64,000 nucleotides of DNA from Pseudomonas siliginis. Its GTDB lineage: Bacteria; Pseudomonadota; Gammaproteobacteria; Pseudomonadales; Pseudomonadaceae. Every line of letters starts with the position of its first letter. Position 1 is the stretch's first letter. The notes under the pieces are model-generated. The model saw nothing but the letters and a program-made list of their open reading frames with translations, made no database searches and was not told where the DNA came from. The stretch is from the NCBI RefSeq assembly GCF_019145195.1, contig NZ_JAHSTW010000012.1:1-64000 (forward strand). Reading direction: 5' to 3'. Both the position numbers and the translations under genes were made by a program. Positions 8,054-16,764 of the stretch are shown one piece after another.

Positions 8054-10378
8054 TTAATTCATCCAGCCCTTGACCCAGTCCATCACCGACTCCGGCGAGG
8101 CAGGTGTTTCGCTTGCACACGCGGCGCCGGGTGGCGGCTCGCTGCCGCGAATATACGGCATCTGCACCGCGCCGGGGCAGTTGGCATCGGAACCCTGGCC
8201 GGTGCGCGAATCGACCCAGGCCTGCACGACGTTGTCCGGCTGCGGCATGTCCAGCGGCAGCGGATCGGCCTTGCGCATGAAACTGGTCCAGACCTGCAGC
8301 GCACCGGTGGCCCCGGTGAACGGCGTCTTGCCGTTGTCGTCGCGGCCGAGCCAGACCACTGCCAGCAGATCCTGACTGAAACCGGCAAACCAGCTGTCGC
8401 GCGAATCGTTACTGGTACCGGTCTTGCCCGCCAGTGTCAGGGTCTTGGGCAGCACGTTATAAACCGAACTGCCGGTACCTTCACGCATCACCCGCTGCAT
8501 GGCGTTCTGGATCAGGTAAATCGAGGCAGGGTCGAAGCGCTGTTCGATCTGGAACGGATAACGCTTGAGCGGCTCGCCCTCGGCGGTCAGCACGCTGCGA
8601 ATGCCGCGCATCGGCGTATTGAAACCACCGTTGGCCAGCGTCTGGTACATGGTCGCCACTTCGATCGGCGTCATGCCGCCAGCACCGAGCAGCATCGACG
8701 GGAACGCCGGGAATTCACGGGTAACTCCCAGACGACCTACGGTCTTGAGCACGTTCGGCACGCCGACTTCCAGGCCCAAGCGCGAGGTCGACAGGTTGTA
8801 GGAATGCGCCAGACCCTGATAGAGGAACACCGTACCGTGGGAGCGGCGATCGTAGTTCTGCGGTTTCCACACCTGGCCGTTGGCGCCCTTGACCGACAGT
8901 GGATCGTCCGACAGCCAACTGGTCAGCGTGTACTGGCTCGGTTTCTCAAGCGCGGTCAGATACACCGCCGGTTTGATCAGCGAGCCGATCGGGCGTACCG
9001 CATCGAGTGCGCGGTTGAAACCGGCGTAACTGGCCTGACGGCTGCCGATCATCGCCTGGACTTCACCGGTTTCCGGGTTGGTCACGACCATCGCCGCTTC
9101 GACGTCATCCGAGCCCTTGCGCCCGGCCAGACGCTTGAACGTGTCGTTGACCGAGGCTTCGGCTTTCATCTGCAGAATCGGGTCGAAACTGGTGAAGATG
9201 CGCAGGCCTTCTTCGGTCAAGTCTTCGTCGCGGTAGTCTTCGCGCAACTGACGTTTGACCAGGTCGATAAAGCCCGGGAACGAGCTGTCGGCGAGCTTGC
9301 CGCGAGTCGTTACACCGAGCGGCATTTTCTTCGCCGCTTCGACTTGTTCGGGGGTTGCCACGCCTTGCTGCGCCAGCACGTCGAGGACCAGATTGCGCCG
9401 CTCCAGCGCGCGTTCCGGGTTGCGGCGCGGGTTGTAGTAGGACGGTCCCTTGACCATGCCGACCAGCATCGCAACCTGATGCAGTTTCAGTTCGGACAAA
9501 GGCTGGCCGAAGAAGAACTGACTGGCCAGACCAAAACCGTGCACCGCACGCTGGCCGTCCTGACCGACGAAGACTTCGTTGAGGTAGGCCTCAAGGATTT
9601 CCTTCTTGTCGTAATGCAGTTCGAGCAGCAACGCCATCATCGCTTCGGTGAGCTTGCGGGTCAGGCTGCGTTCGCTGGTCAGGTAGAAGTTCTTCACCAA
9701 CTGCTGGGTCAGCGTACTGCCGCCCTGGGTCATCTTGCCGCCGGAGGTGTTGATCCACACGGCGCGGGCGATCGATTTCGGCGACACGCCCCAGTGGCTG
9801 TAGAAGTCGCGGTCTTCCACGGCGATCAGGGTTTCGAGCAGATACGGCGGCACCTGATCAAGTTTGATCAGGATGCGGTCTTCGAGATTTTTCGGGTAAA
9901 TGCCGCCGATCATCAGCGGCTCGAGGCGCACCACCGACAGCTTCGAACCGTTGGTCGCGGACAGCTCAGCAACGTAATCGCCGGAGAAGCGCACGCGAAC
10001 CGGTTGCGGTTTCTCAAGGCCTTCATAGAACTGGAAGCCACGGGTGTTCAGGTCAACCGTATTGCCGCTGACGGCGGCGGCGCCGGGGCCATTGCTCACG
10101 GCTTCGCGGCGATAGCCGAGGGCATCGAGTTCGGTGAGGAAATCGTCCTTGCTGAGCTTCTGTCCGACGAACAGCTCGAGCGGGCGCGCGTACACCTTGG
10201 CCGGGATGGTCCAGCGCTTGCCGGAGAACTTCTCCTGCACCACGGCATCGAGGTAAACGGCAAAGCCGGCCAGCACTACAAGGCCGACCAGGCTGAGTTT
10301 AATGGCCCAGCTCAACCATGGGCTGAGGCCCTTGGCTGGTGGTTTTTTCTTGGTACGGGGGGATCGGGATCGAGTCAT
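8054..10378 (-). CDS. mrcB: Penicillin-binding protein 1B (bifunctional transglycosylase/transpeptidase)
   Basis: This class A PBP of 774 residues polymerises and cross-links peptidoglycan at the inner membrane. The order is a short basic cytoplasmic tail (RSPRTKKKPPAKG), one transmembrane segment (about residues 26-48), a UvrB-like (UB2H) domain, a GT51 glycosyltransferase domain with catalytic EDRDFYSHWGV near residue 188, and a transpeptidase domain with SxxK (GSLIKPA), SxN and KTGTSNDSRD motifs. Length and motifs match the PBP1B type. The TPR lipoprotein encoded just downstream may be its activator. Confidence 0.96.
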   Translation of the reverse strand: MTRSRSPRTKKKPPAKGLSPWLSWAIKLSLVGLVVLAGFAVYLDAVVQEKFSGKRWTIPAKVYARPLELFVGQKLSKDDFLTELDALGYRREAVSNGPGAAAVSGNTVDLNTRGFQFYEGLEKPQPVRVRFSGDYVAELSATNGSKLSVVRLEPLMIGGIYPKNLEDRILIKLDQVPPYLLETLIAVEDRDFYSHWGVSPKSIARAVWINTSGGKMTQGGSTLTQQLVKNFYLTSERSLTRKLTEAMMALLLELHYDKKEILEAYLNEVFVGQDGQRAVHGFGLASQFFFGQPLSELKLHQVAMLVGMVKGPSYYNPRRNPERALERRNLVLDVLAQQGVATPEQVEAAKKMPLGVTTRGKLADSSFPGFIDLVKRQLREDYRDEDLTEEGLRIFTSFDPILQMKAEASVNDTFKRLAGRKGSDDVEAAMVVTNPETGEVQAMIGSRQASYAGFNRALDAVRPIGSLIKPAVYLTALEKPSQYTLTSWLSDDPLSVKGANGQVWKPQNYDRRSHGTVFLYQGLAHSYNLSTSRLGLEVGVPNVLKTVGRLGVTREFPAFPSMLLGAGGMTPIEVATMYQTLANGGFNTPMRGIRSVLTAEGEPLKRYPFQIEQRFDPASIYLIQNAMQRVMREGTGSSVYNVLPKTLTLAGKTGTSNDSRDSWFAGFSQDLLAVVWLGRDDNGKTPFTGATGALQVWTSFMRKADPLPLDMPQPDNVVQAWVDSRTGQGSDANCPGAVQMPYIRGSEPPPGAACASETPASPESVMDWVKGWMN

Positions 10379-10494
10379 GGCGGCGGATTATACGCACTTT
10401 ATCGATCCTCAACAGGCACGCGCAGAGGTTTGCGTCAGGCGGGCAAGCAGCCATAATGGCCGCCTCGAATTCCCCCGCCTCTGAAGGATCGCCC

Positions 10495-12051
10495 GTGAGC
10501 CAGTCCCTGATCGCTGCCCTGCAAAACCCGGCCCTCTACCCGCATCCCGTCGAAGGGTTTCAGGTCATCGAAACCCACATTTCGTGGGTGATTCTCACCG
10601 GCCCCTTTGCCTATAAAGTGAAGAAGCCGGTGAATTTCGGCTTCCTCGACTTCACCAGCCTCGACGCACGTGCGCATTTCTGCGCTGAAGAGCTGCGTCT
10701 GAACCAGCGTCTGACCGCTGATTTGTATCTGGACGTGTTGCCAATCACCGGCAGCGTCGAGGCACCGCAATTGGGCGGCGACGGCCCGGCTATCGAATAC
10801 GTGCTGAAAATGCGCCAGTTCCCCCAGAGCGGGTTGCTCAGCACCCTGCAAGCCAATGGCGAACTGACCACTCAGCACATCGATGCGTTGGCCGAACAGA
10901 TCGCCCATTTCCATCTCAACGCCCCGAAAGTCCCGGCCGAACACGACGCCGGCACGCCGGACAGCGTGATGGCGCCGGTCGCGCAAAACTTCGAGCAGAT
11001 CCTGCCGTTCCTCAGCGACAAGAACGATTTGCTGCAACTTGAGGCATTGAAAGCTTGGGCCGAAAGCAGCTTCGAGCGCCTCAAGCCCCTGTTCGCCCAG
11101 CGCAAGTCACAAGGTTTCACCCGTGAATGCCACGGCGACATCCATTTGGGCAACGCCACGGTCATCGACGGCAATGTGGTGATCTTCGACTGCATCGAGT
11201 TCAACGAGCCGTTCCGTTTTACTGACGTCTGGGCCGACACCGGTTTCCTCGCCATGGACCTGGAAGACCGTGGCCTGAAGTCACTGGCGCGTCGCCTCAT
11301 CAGCCAGTACCTGGAACTGACCGGCGACTATGAGGGCCTGGAAGTGCTGAACTTCTATAAAGCCTACCGCGCGCTGGTGCGGGCCAAGGTGGCATTGTTC
11401 AGCATGCCGGCCGACGCGACTGCGGTGCAGCGCGCCACCACCCTGCGCCAGTACCGCAACTACGCCAACCTGGCGGAAAGCTACAGCACCATTCCTTCGC
11501 GCTTCATGGCCATTACCCACGGTGTTTCCGCAGTCGGCAAGAGCCATGTGGCCATGCGCCTGGTCGAAGCGCTGGGCGCGATTCGCCTGCGTTCCGATGT
11601 CGAGCGCAAGCGCCTGTTTGGTGAGCAGACCGTTGCCAACGATGTGCAGGCCGGCATTTACAGCGCCGATGCCAGCACCGCGACCTACGCGCGCCTGCAT
11701 GAAATCGCCGAGGTGATCCTGCACGCCGGCTTCCCGGTGGTGATCGACGCGACTTACCTCAAGCGTGAACAGCGCGACAACGCGGCGAAGATTGCCGAAG
11801 CCACCGGCACGCCGTTCCTGATCCTCGACTGCAACGCCCCGCAAGCGGTAATCGAGAGCTGGCTGGCGATGCGTCAGGCCGACCAGAAGGATCCGTCCGA
11901 CGCCACCCTGGCAGTGATCGAAGCGCAGCAGGCCAACCGCGAAGCGCTGACCCCGGAGGAAATTCTGCGCAGCAAACGCGTGCAAACCAATGAATCCGGC
12001 ACGCTGGACACTGTGGTCGCGCAAATCCGTCAGCGCCTGCCGGGTCTGTAA
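10495..12051 (+). CDS. Phosphotransferase (APH-like) fused to AAA/zeta-type kinase
   Basis: This two-domain protein has about 518 residues. The N-terminal half resembles aminoglycoside-phosphotransferase/choline-kinase folds, with a Brenner-type catalytic loop (ECHGDIHLGNATVID) followed by FDCIEFNEPFRFTDVW. The C-terminal third is a P-loop kinase with a GVSAVGKS Walker A and VVIDATYLKREQR downstream, similar to zeta-toxin-like or predicted kinases. The substrate is unknown. I start at the GTG at 10495 because AAGGA lies 6 bases upstream. An in-frame ATG at 10456 would add 13 residues. Confidence 0.82.
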   Translation: MSQSLIAALQNPALYPHPVEGFQVIETHISWVILTGPFAYKVKKPVNFGFLDFTSLDARAHFCAEELRLNQRLTADLYLDVLPITGSVEAPQLGGDGPAIEYVLKMRQFPQSGLLSTLQANGELTTQHIDALAEQIAHFHLNAPKVPAEHDAGTPDSVMAPVAQNFEQILPFLSDKNDLLQLEALKAWAESSFERLKPLFAQRKSQGFTRECHGDIHLGNATVIDGNVVIFDCIEFNEPFRFTDVWADTGFLAMDLEDRGLKSLARRLISQYLELTGDYEGLEVLNFYKAYRALVRAKVALFSMPADATAVQRATTLRQYRNYANLAESYSTIPSRFMAITHGVSAVGKSHVAMRLVEALGAIRLRSDVERKRLFGEQTVANDVQAGIYSADASTATYARLHEIAEVILHAGFPVVIDATYLKREQRDNAAKIAEATGTPFLILDCNAPQAVIESWLAMRQADQKDPSDATLAVIEAQQANREALTPEEILRSKRVQTNESGTLDTVVAQIRQRLPGL

Positions 12052-12054
12052 AAA

Positions 12055-12102
12055 ACTATTTCGGCCGTGAAGCCCACGCTCGCTTCACGGCCGGCAAATA
12101 GT
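12055..12102. repeat. Long perfect stem-loop after the kinase-fusion gene
   Basis: Two nested inverted arms are seen: ACTATTT with AAATAGT, and GGCCGTGAAGC with GCTTCACGGCC, around an eight-base loop. No T-tract follows, so it is not a textbook terminator. It could still stop transcription or stabilise the mRNA end. A TATACT hexamer just after it (12108-12113) may be a -10 for the pentapeptide gene, but no good -35 is visible. Confidence 0.6.
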
Positions 12103-12142
12103 GGCACTATACTGGCGTCATAAAACCAACAGGTGATCTGAC

Positions 12143-12487
12143 ATGAGCCAGCCAAAACTGCTCGACACTCCGCTTTACGCCCTGCTGCACAAAGACGACA
12201 TCGCAGGCTTCAACAAGGAACGCCCACTGGATGGTCCGATCGACATGGTCGGCGGCGATTTCCGTGGTCTCGACCTGCGCGAACTGAACGCCGACGGCGT
12301 GGATTTCCGCGATGCGTACTTCCGCTCCGCCGATCTGCGCGGCATCGACTTCCGCAAGGCTTCGCTCGAAGGCGCCAGCCTGGCCCATGCGCAGATTTCC
12401 GGGGCGTACTTTCCACCGGAGCTGAGTGCCGACGAGATCCTGATGTCGATGAATTTCGGCACACGGTTGCGCTATCGCACCCGCTGA
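12143..12487 (+). CDS. Pentapeptide-repeat protein
   Basis: This small soluble protein of 114 residues has a central block that follows the A(D/N)LxX pentapeptide pattern (GGDFRGLDLRELNADGVDFR, then DAYFRSADLRGIDFRKASLE and GASLAHAQISGAYFP). This is about eight to ten coils, enough for a short right-handed beta-helix. The N-terminal 30 residues (PKLLDTPLYALLHKDDIAGF) form a conserved cap. No catalytic residues are visible. The ATG follows CAGGTG at a normal distance. The biological role is unknown. Confidence 0.85.
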   Translation: MSQPKLLDTPLYALLHKDDIAGFNKERPLDGPIDMVGGDFRGLDLRELNADGVDFRDAYFRSADLRGIDFRKASLEGASLAHAQISGAYFPPELSADEILMSMNFGTRLRYRTR

Positions 12488-12522
12488 AATCTGGAAATCT
12501 TCCTGACACCACGCCTTGCCCC

Positions 12523-12612
12523 TGTGGGAGCGAGCCTGCTCGCGAAGGCGTAGTGTCAGTTGATATCGATTGTGTCTGATACGCCCTCTTCGCGAGCAGG
12601 CTCGCTCCCACA
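12523..12612. repeat. REPIN (two inverted REP elements)
   Basis: Two inverted copies of a REP palindrome face each other: TGTGGGAGCGAGCCTGCTCG at the left and its complement ending in CTCGCTCCCACA at the right. About 40 bases of unrelated sequence lie between them. This is the common REP family of P. fluorescens, placed after the pentapeptide gene. Confidence 0.92.
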
Positions 12613-12775
12613 TTGTTAACCGCCTACCTCCCTCCCCTCTGCGTTCGCAGGTCCTTTACCCCCTTTCTTAGAAGCTTTTGCGTCGAATCCGACCAAACAA
12701 CCACGCTTTTCCTACTGATGGCTACACTGCTGAGAAGCTCGCCCACGCACCATTCGGCCGTCGCAAGGAGGCTTG

Positions 12776-13048
12776 ATGAATGATGAACTGCAACACCTGA
12801 AAAATCTTGGCAAGACATCGGCGCAATGGCTGCATGCCGTGGGCATCCACAGCGCCTCGGACTTGCGTCGCCTCGGTGCAGTGGATGCCTACCGGGCCGT
12901 GCGTACTCGAGGCTTTCGCGCATCGAAGGTGTTGTTGTATGCGATCGAGGGCGCGTTGATGGACGTGCACTGGAACGATATCCCCGCCGAGCGCAAGGAC
13001 GCCTTGAACAAACAGCTCGAAGCCATTTCCGCACGTCACAAGAACTGA
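12776..13048 (+). CDS. TfoX C-terminal domain protein
   Basis: This 90-residue protein consists only of the TfoX C-terminal, helix-hairpin-helix-like domain (LKNLGKTSAQWLHAVGIHSA ... LRRLGAVDAYRAVR ... ALMDVHWNDIPAERK). The N-terminal TfoX domain of the Haemophilus/Vibrio competence regulator is absent. A strong AAGGAGG (12765-12771) precedes the ATG at 12776 by four bases and decides the start over an in-frame TTG. A role in competence cannot be claimed. The fold suggests nucleic-acid or protein binding. Confidence 0.85.
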   Translation: MNDELQHLKNLGKTSAQWLHAVGIHSASDLRRLGAVDAYRAVRTRGFRASKVLLYAIEGALMDVHWNDIPAERKDALNKQLEAISARHKN

Positions 13049-13063
13049 ACAGGCGCTGACGCC

Positions 13064-13858
13064 ATGTATTTACTGGGGGAGCAATCGGCCCACGCCGACG
13101 CGTTGATCAATCGCTTGCAGAATCTTCCCGGGCAGTGGCTGCAGGATTTGTCGCCGTGCGCGCCGGTCATCGAGCTGGAGGCCACGGATGATTTGTTTGC
13201 GCAGTTGCCGGACGATCAGCTGTTTTTGCTGAGCGAGGGCGTTGTGCATGGCTGCATCGCGGGCCGTGCGCTGTTCTACTGGCAGGAAGGTGATCTGCTC
13301 GGCCTGCAACGTGGCGAGCAATGGAGCGACTGTCGCATTTGCAGCGACAGCGCTGTGCGCCTGGTGCCCTATGGACGCGCTGAGGTTTTGCAGCATTTGT
13401 ATGCCGAACCTGATCGAGCGGAGCAGTTGCTGAGCTATCTGCTCGGGCAAATGGCGCTGCTCGCCCATGCCGTGGCCGAGCTGAAACCTCGGGAGTTTCG
13501 TAGCACCAACGGCTTCAAACGCGTTGAGGCGGGCGCCGTGCTGATTCAACAGGGCGATGCAGCGGATCATGTCTTTGTGATTATTGACGGGCATGCCGAG
13601 GCGTTCCTCGACGGGCACAAGGTAGGCGACGTGGCCAAGGACGAGATTTTCGGCGCCATGGCGTTGTTTACCGGCGAGCCGCGCAACGCTTCGGTGGTGA
13701 CGTCCGAGCCGAGCACGGTGATGTTGATTCCCGGTGATCAATTTTTGAGCATGACCCGCAGCAATCCGAAGATCGCCCATAGCCTGATTGAGGGTATGGC
13801 TCGACGCATCGGCCAGTTGAATCGGCAGATTACGCAGTTGACGACACAGCGCACCTAG
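13064..13858 (+). CDS. Cyclic nucleotide-binding (CRP-like sensor) domain protein, CbpA-like
   Basis: This 264-residue protein has a C-terminal cyclic-nucleotide-binding domain. The phosphate-cassette-like region is EIFGAMALFTGEPRNASVVT and an earlier strand is EAGAVLIQQGDAADHVFVII. It lacks a helix-turn-helix, so it is not a CRP-type DNA binder. The N-terminal half looks like a degenerate second copy of the fold. From memory, PAO1 has cbpA at the same place, next to prrF, and CbpA was reported to bind cAMP. The start 15 bases after the TfoX-C gene suggests co-transcription. Confidence 0.8.
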   Translation: MYLLGEQSAHADALINRLQNLPGQWLQDLSPCAPVIELEATDDLFAQLPDDQLFLLSEGVVHGCIAGRALFYWQEGDLLGLQRGEQWSDCRICSDSAVRLVPYGRAEVLQHLYAEPDRAEQLLSYLLGQMALLAHAVAELKPREFRSTNGFKRVEAGAVLIQQGDAADHVFVIIDGHAEAFLDGHKVGDVAKDEIFGAMALFTGEPRNASVVTSEPSTVMLIPGDQFLSMTRSNPKIAHSLIEGMARRIGQLNRQITQLTTQRT

Positions 13859-13929
13859 CGCAAAGCCCTTTATTCACAGGGCCTCACCACCGCTCGCAAA
13901 ACTAAATTACAGATTTGCAAAATCAGCGG

Positions 13930-13961
13930 TTGACGCGGTAATGAGAATCGCTATGATTATC
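13930..13961 (+). promoter_or_regulatory. prrF promoter with overlapping Fur box
   Basis: TTGACG (13930-13935) and TATGAT (13952-13957) with a 16-base spacer form the promoter. The 19-mer GAGAATCGCTATGATTATC (13943-13961) matches the Fur consensus GATAATGATAATCATTATC at 13 of 19 positions and covers the -10. Iron-loaded Fur should therefore block transcription directly. Confidence 0.9.
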
Positions 13962-13963
13962 AC

Positions 13964-14078
13964 AACTGGTCGCGAGATCAGTCGATATTCTGAAAAGCCC
14001 TTGGTTCGGACTCTCAGATTATCTCCTCATCAGGCTAATCACGGTTATTTGACCCGGTTTTTTACCGGGTCTTTTTTT
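13964..14078 (+). ncRNA. prrF: PrrF iron-responsive small RNA
   Basis: This is the Fur-repressed sRNA of pseudomonads, the functional equivalent of RyhB. It base-pairs with Hfq help to mRNAs for iron-rich proteins when iron is scarce. The start AACTGGTCGCGAGATCAG and the core CAGATTATCTCCTCATCAGG match what I recall of PAO1 PrrF1/2. It ends in a strong terminator, GACCCGGT/ACCGGGTC with a seven-T run. The predicted length is about 115 nt. Only one copy is present here, whereas PAO1 has two in tandem. Position between the cbpA-like gene and phuW agrees with the PAO1 order. Confidence 0.92.
14051..14078 (+). terminator. prrF Rho-independent terminator
   Basis: The stem GACCCGGT / ACCGGGTC has a short T-rich loop and is followed by a T7 tract. 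It is also the only hairpin between prrF and the convergent phuW stop codon. Confidence 0.92.
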
Positions 14079-14091
14079 GCCTGTGGAAAAG

Positions 14092-14940
14092 TCATTTAGC
14101 GAATTGCTGGCGCATCTGCTCGCAGTAATCCGGCTTCGGCGTGGCCGGCGTGTACCAGACGTAATCGGCCATCGCCGCCGTTACCGCAGCGCCCTGCTCG
14201 GCCAGCATCAATACGATCGGTGGCTTGCCAGCGCCGAGATCCAACAGATGCAGCGGCACGCCAACATCCTTGCGCGCATGCCAGGCACCGGCCAGCAGGA
14301 TCGAAGGCATTGGCGCAGCCAGCATGCGTTCGGCCATGCGTCGATCACGCTGTTGCTGAATCGCCAACATCGCCGGCATCTGTGATTCGGGCAGCAGGCC
14401 GCAGTGGGATTTACTGATTTGCCCAAGCAAGGTTTTTTTAACCGAAAGCGCATTACTGCGCGGGCCGTCGAGAGCAGGTGGATTTCGATAAAACGCGCGG
14501 ATTTCGCTGTCGGCGAGATTGGCCGCCAGCAGCGGATACGGCTGCGTCAGGGCGAAGCGCACGATAGACCCGTAAAGATTCCAGTCCCATCCATCCTGCC
14601 AGGCCAATGCAGCAGGCAGATCTGCCGGAACAGATTTCGACTGGCGCAGCGCATCGACTTTCGCTTGTTGATCCGGCGTGAGCATTTCCAGCAGCAGACT
14701 GCCCTGCGCTCGGTGCTCGCCCAGCGACTGCAACAGCCACAATTGCGCAGCATGATGATCGGCATTGTCGTGCTGCTCACCGATGATCAAACGCTCAGGT
14801 TCAGCGAGACGCACCAGCAGTTGCTGCGCGGTGAGCATCTCGCCGCTGCGTAGATCGCGGATATCGCCGCCCACCGGTGGAGCCGCCACATGCTGACACC
14901 CCGCGAGCAACACCAGCGCCAGCAAACACAATCCACGCAT
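14092..14940 (-). CDS. phuW: PhuW, ChaN-family haem/iron-regulated lipoprotein
   Basis: This is a ChaN/DUF399-type lipoprotein of 282 residues. It has a lipoprotein signal with lipobox LLAGC (Cys near residue 15) and the family motifs LIIGEQHDNADHHAAQLWLL and ILLAGAWHARKDVGVPLHL, with conserved His residues. ChaN family proteins bind haem, and the last gene of the phu cluster is thought to act in haem handling at the outer membrane. It lies 19 bases after phuV on the same strand and converges on prrF. Confidence 0.88.
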   Translation of the reverse strand: MRGLCLLALVLLAGCQHVAAPPVGGDIRDLRSGEMLTAQQLLVRLAEPERLIIGEQHDNADHHAAQLWLLQSLGEHRAQGSLLLEMLTPDQQAKVDALRQSKSVPADLPAALAWQDGWDWNLYGSIVRFALTQPYPLLAANLADSEIRAFYRNPPALDGPRSNALSVKKTLLGQISKSHCGLLPESQMPAMLAIQQQRDRRMAERMLAAPMPSILLAGAWHARKDVGVPLHLLDLGAGKPPIVLMLAEQGAAVTAAMADYVWYTPATPKPDYCEQMRQQFAK

Positions 14941-14959
14941 GCGACACCTCGATGATGAT

Positions 14960-15727
14960 TCAGCGGGCGATGATCAGCGGATGCCCACGCTCCGGGTGCG
15001 GTTGCACCAAAACCTCCAGGCCGAACACCGCTTTTAGCGTATCCGGGCGGAGCACCTGCTGCGGAGTATCCAGCGCAACCGGGCGCCCCTCCTCCAGCAA
15101 CAGCACACGATCACAATAGCGTGCCGCCAGATTCAGATCATGCAAGATCACCAGCACCGCCGCGCCGCGATCGGCGAACTCGCGCACCGCCTGCAAGGTG
15201 GTGTGCTGATGCAGCGGATCGAGCATGGATGTCGGTTCGTCGAGCAACAGGGTTTGCCCGGCCTGACCCGGCCAGAGTTGCGCCAGCACCCTCGCCAGAT
15301 GCACGCGCTGACGCTCGCCACCGGACAACGCCAGATAGCTGCGCCCACTCAGGTGCCCGGCGTCGGCGGCGGCCAGCGCTGCCGCGACAATCTCGTCGTC
15401 GCGCACGCGCCCGGTCTGGTACGGCAAACGGCCCATGCCGACGACCTCTTCCACGGCGAAGGCAAAGTCCAGCGTCGACACCTGCGGCAACACCGCCAGT
15501 CGTTGTGCCCGCTGCGTTCCGCTCCAGTGGCTCAACGCCTGACCGTCGAGAGAGACGCTGCCTTCACTGGCGCTCAACTCTCCACACAAGGCGCCGAGCA
15601 AGGTGCTTTTGCCGGCGCCGTTCGGTCCCAGCACGCCAAGCACTTCACCGGGTTCGAGTTGCAGCGTGACCCCACTGAGCACAGCCTTGCGGCCACGGCG
15701 GACATGCAGATCGCGTGCAGACAACAT
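14960..15727 (-). CDS. phuV: Haem ABC transporter ATP-binding protein
   Basis: This 255-residue ABC ATPase drives haem import with PhuU. Walker A is GPNGAGKST near residue 35, the ABC signature is LSGGERQRVHLARVLAQL, Walker B is TLLLDEPTSMLD, and the switch His is in LVILHDLNLAARY. The sequence type matches HemV/HmuV/PhuV. Its start codon shares a base with the phuU stop, so the two genes are coupled. Confidence 0.93.
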   Translation of the reverse strand: MLSARDLHVRRGRKAVLSGVTLQLEPGEVLGVLGPNGAGKSTLLGALCGELSASEGSVSLDGQALSHWSGTQRAQRLAVLPQVSTLDFAFAVEEVVGMGRLPYQTGRVRDDEIVAAALAAADAGHLSGRSYLALSGGERQRVHLARVLAQLWPGQAGQTLLLDEPTSMLDPLHQHTTLQAVREFADRGAAVLVILHDLNLAARYCDRVLLLEEGRPVALDTPQQVLRPDTLKAVFGLEVLVQPHPERGHPLIIAR

Positions 15728-16764
15728 CAGGCACGCCCTCGCAGCAGCAGATAAAGAAAGAACGGCGCGCCGATAAACGCAGTAACAATGCCGATCGGCA
15801 ACTCCGCCGGCGCCAGCGCCAGGCGCGCCACCAGATCGGCGAGCAATAACAGGCTCGCACCCGCCAGCACCGAGGCTGGCAACAGCACCTTATGATCGGG
15901 GCCGGCCAGCAGGCGCACCAGATGCGGCACCACCAGCCCGACAAAACCGATCATGCCCGCCGCCGCCACCGCCGCGCCGACACCCAGCGCTGTACAGAAC
16001 ACCAGTTCGCGCTTGAGCCGTTCGACATCGATGCCCAGATGTCCGGCCTCGGATTCACCGAGCAACAAGGCATTCAATGCCTTGGCCCGACGCGGCAGCC
16101 ACAGCGCCACGCCGATGGTGATGATCAGCAGAGGCCAAAGCCGCGCGTAACTGGCGCCGTTGAGGCTGCCCAGGTTCCAGAAGGTCAGGGTGCGCAGCGT
16201 GGCGTCATCGGCCAGATAAGTGAACAGACCGACCGCCGAACTGGCCAGCGCCGTCAGCGCGATACCGGCCAGCAACATGGTCGCCACATGGGTCTGACCG
16301 TTGCGCCGGCCCAGCCGATAGACCAGCGCCGTCACTCCAAGTCCGCCAAGAAACGCACACACCGACAACAGATACGGCCCGAACCACTCCGGCAGGCCGC
16401 CAAAGAACGAACCGCCGACAATCGCAACCGCCGCGCCAAGTGCCGCGCCACTGGACACCCCGACCAGCCCTGGATCGGCCAGCGGATTACGAAACAGGCC
16501 CTGCATCGCCACCCCGGACAGCGCCAGCACGCCGCCGACCGCCAAGCCGAGCAAGGTTCGCGGCAGGCGGATCTGGCCGAGAATCAGCTCGGCCTGCTCC
16601 AATCCTTGCGGCGCCAATGGCACGCCGATCAGACGCAGCGCCGCGCGCAAGGTATCGAATAGCGGCAGGCTCACCGGCCCCAGCGCCAGCGACAGCCAGA
16701 TCGCCAGCAGACACAGCACTGTCAGGCCGATAAACAAGCCACGGGGTTTGACCAGTGTGGTCAT
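15727..16764 (-). CDS. phuU: Haem ABC transporter permease
   Basis: This 345-residue FecCD-family permease has about nine to ten hydrophobic segments. The family motifs RLPRTLLGLAVGGVLALSGV and FVGLVVPHLVRLLAGPDHK are visible; the latter is the cytoplasmic loop that contacts the ATPase. It forms a homodimeric inner-membrane channel for haem delivered by PhuT. Its start overlaps the phuT stop (ATGA) and its stop overlaps the phuV start. Confidence 0.93.
   Translation of the reverse strand: MTTLVKPRGLFIGLTVLCLLAIWLSLALGPVSLPLFDTLRAALRLIGVPLAPQGLEQAELILGQIRLPRTLLGLAVGGVLALSGVAMQGLFRNPLADPGLVGVSSGAALGAAVAIVGGSFFGGLPEWFGPYLLSVCAFLGGLGVTALVYRLGRRNGQTHVATMLLAGIALTALASSAVGLFTYLADDATLRTLTFWNLGSLNGASYARLWPLLIITIGVALWLPRRAKALNALLLGESEAGHLGIDVERLKRELVFCTALGVGAAVAAAGMIGFVGLVVPHLVRLLAGPDHKVLLPASVLAGASLLLLADLVARLALAPAELPIGIVTAFIGAPFFLYLLLRGRA

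Noticed and set aside
12776..13048. Full competence regulator TfoX
   Set aside because: Only the C-terminal domain is present, so the competence role was not assigned.
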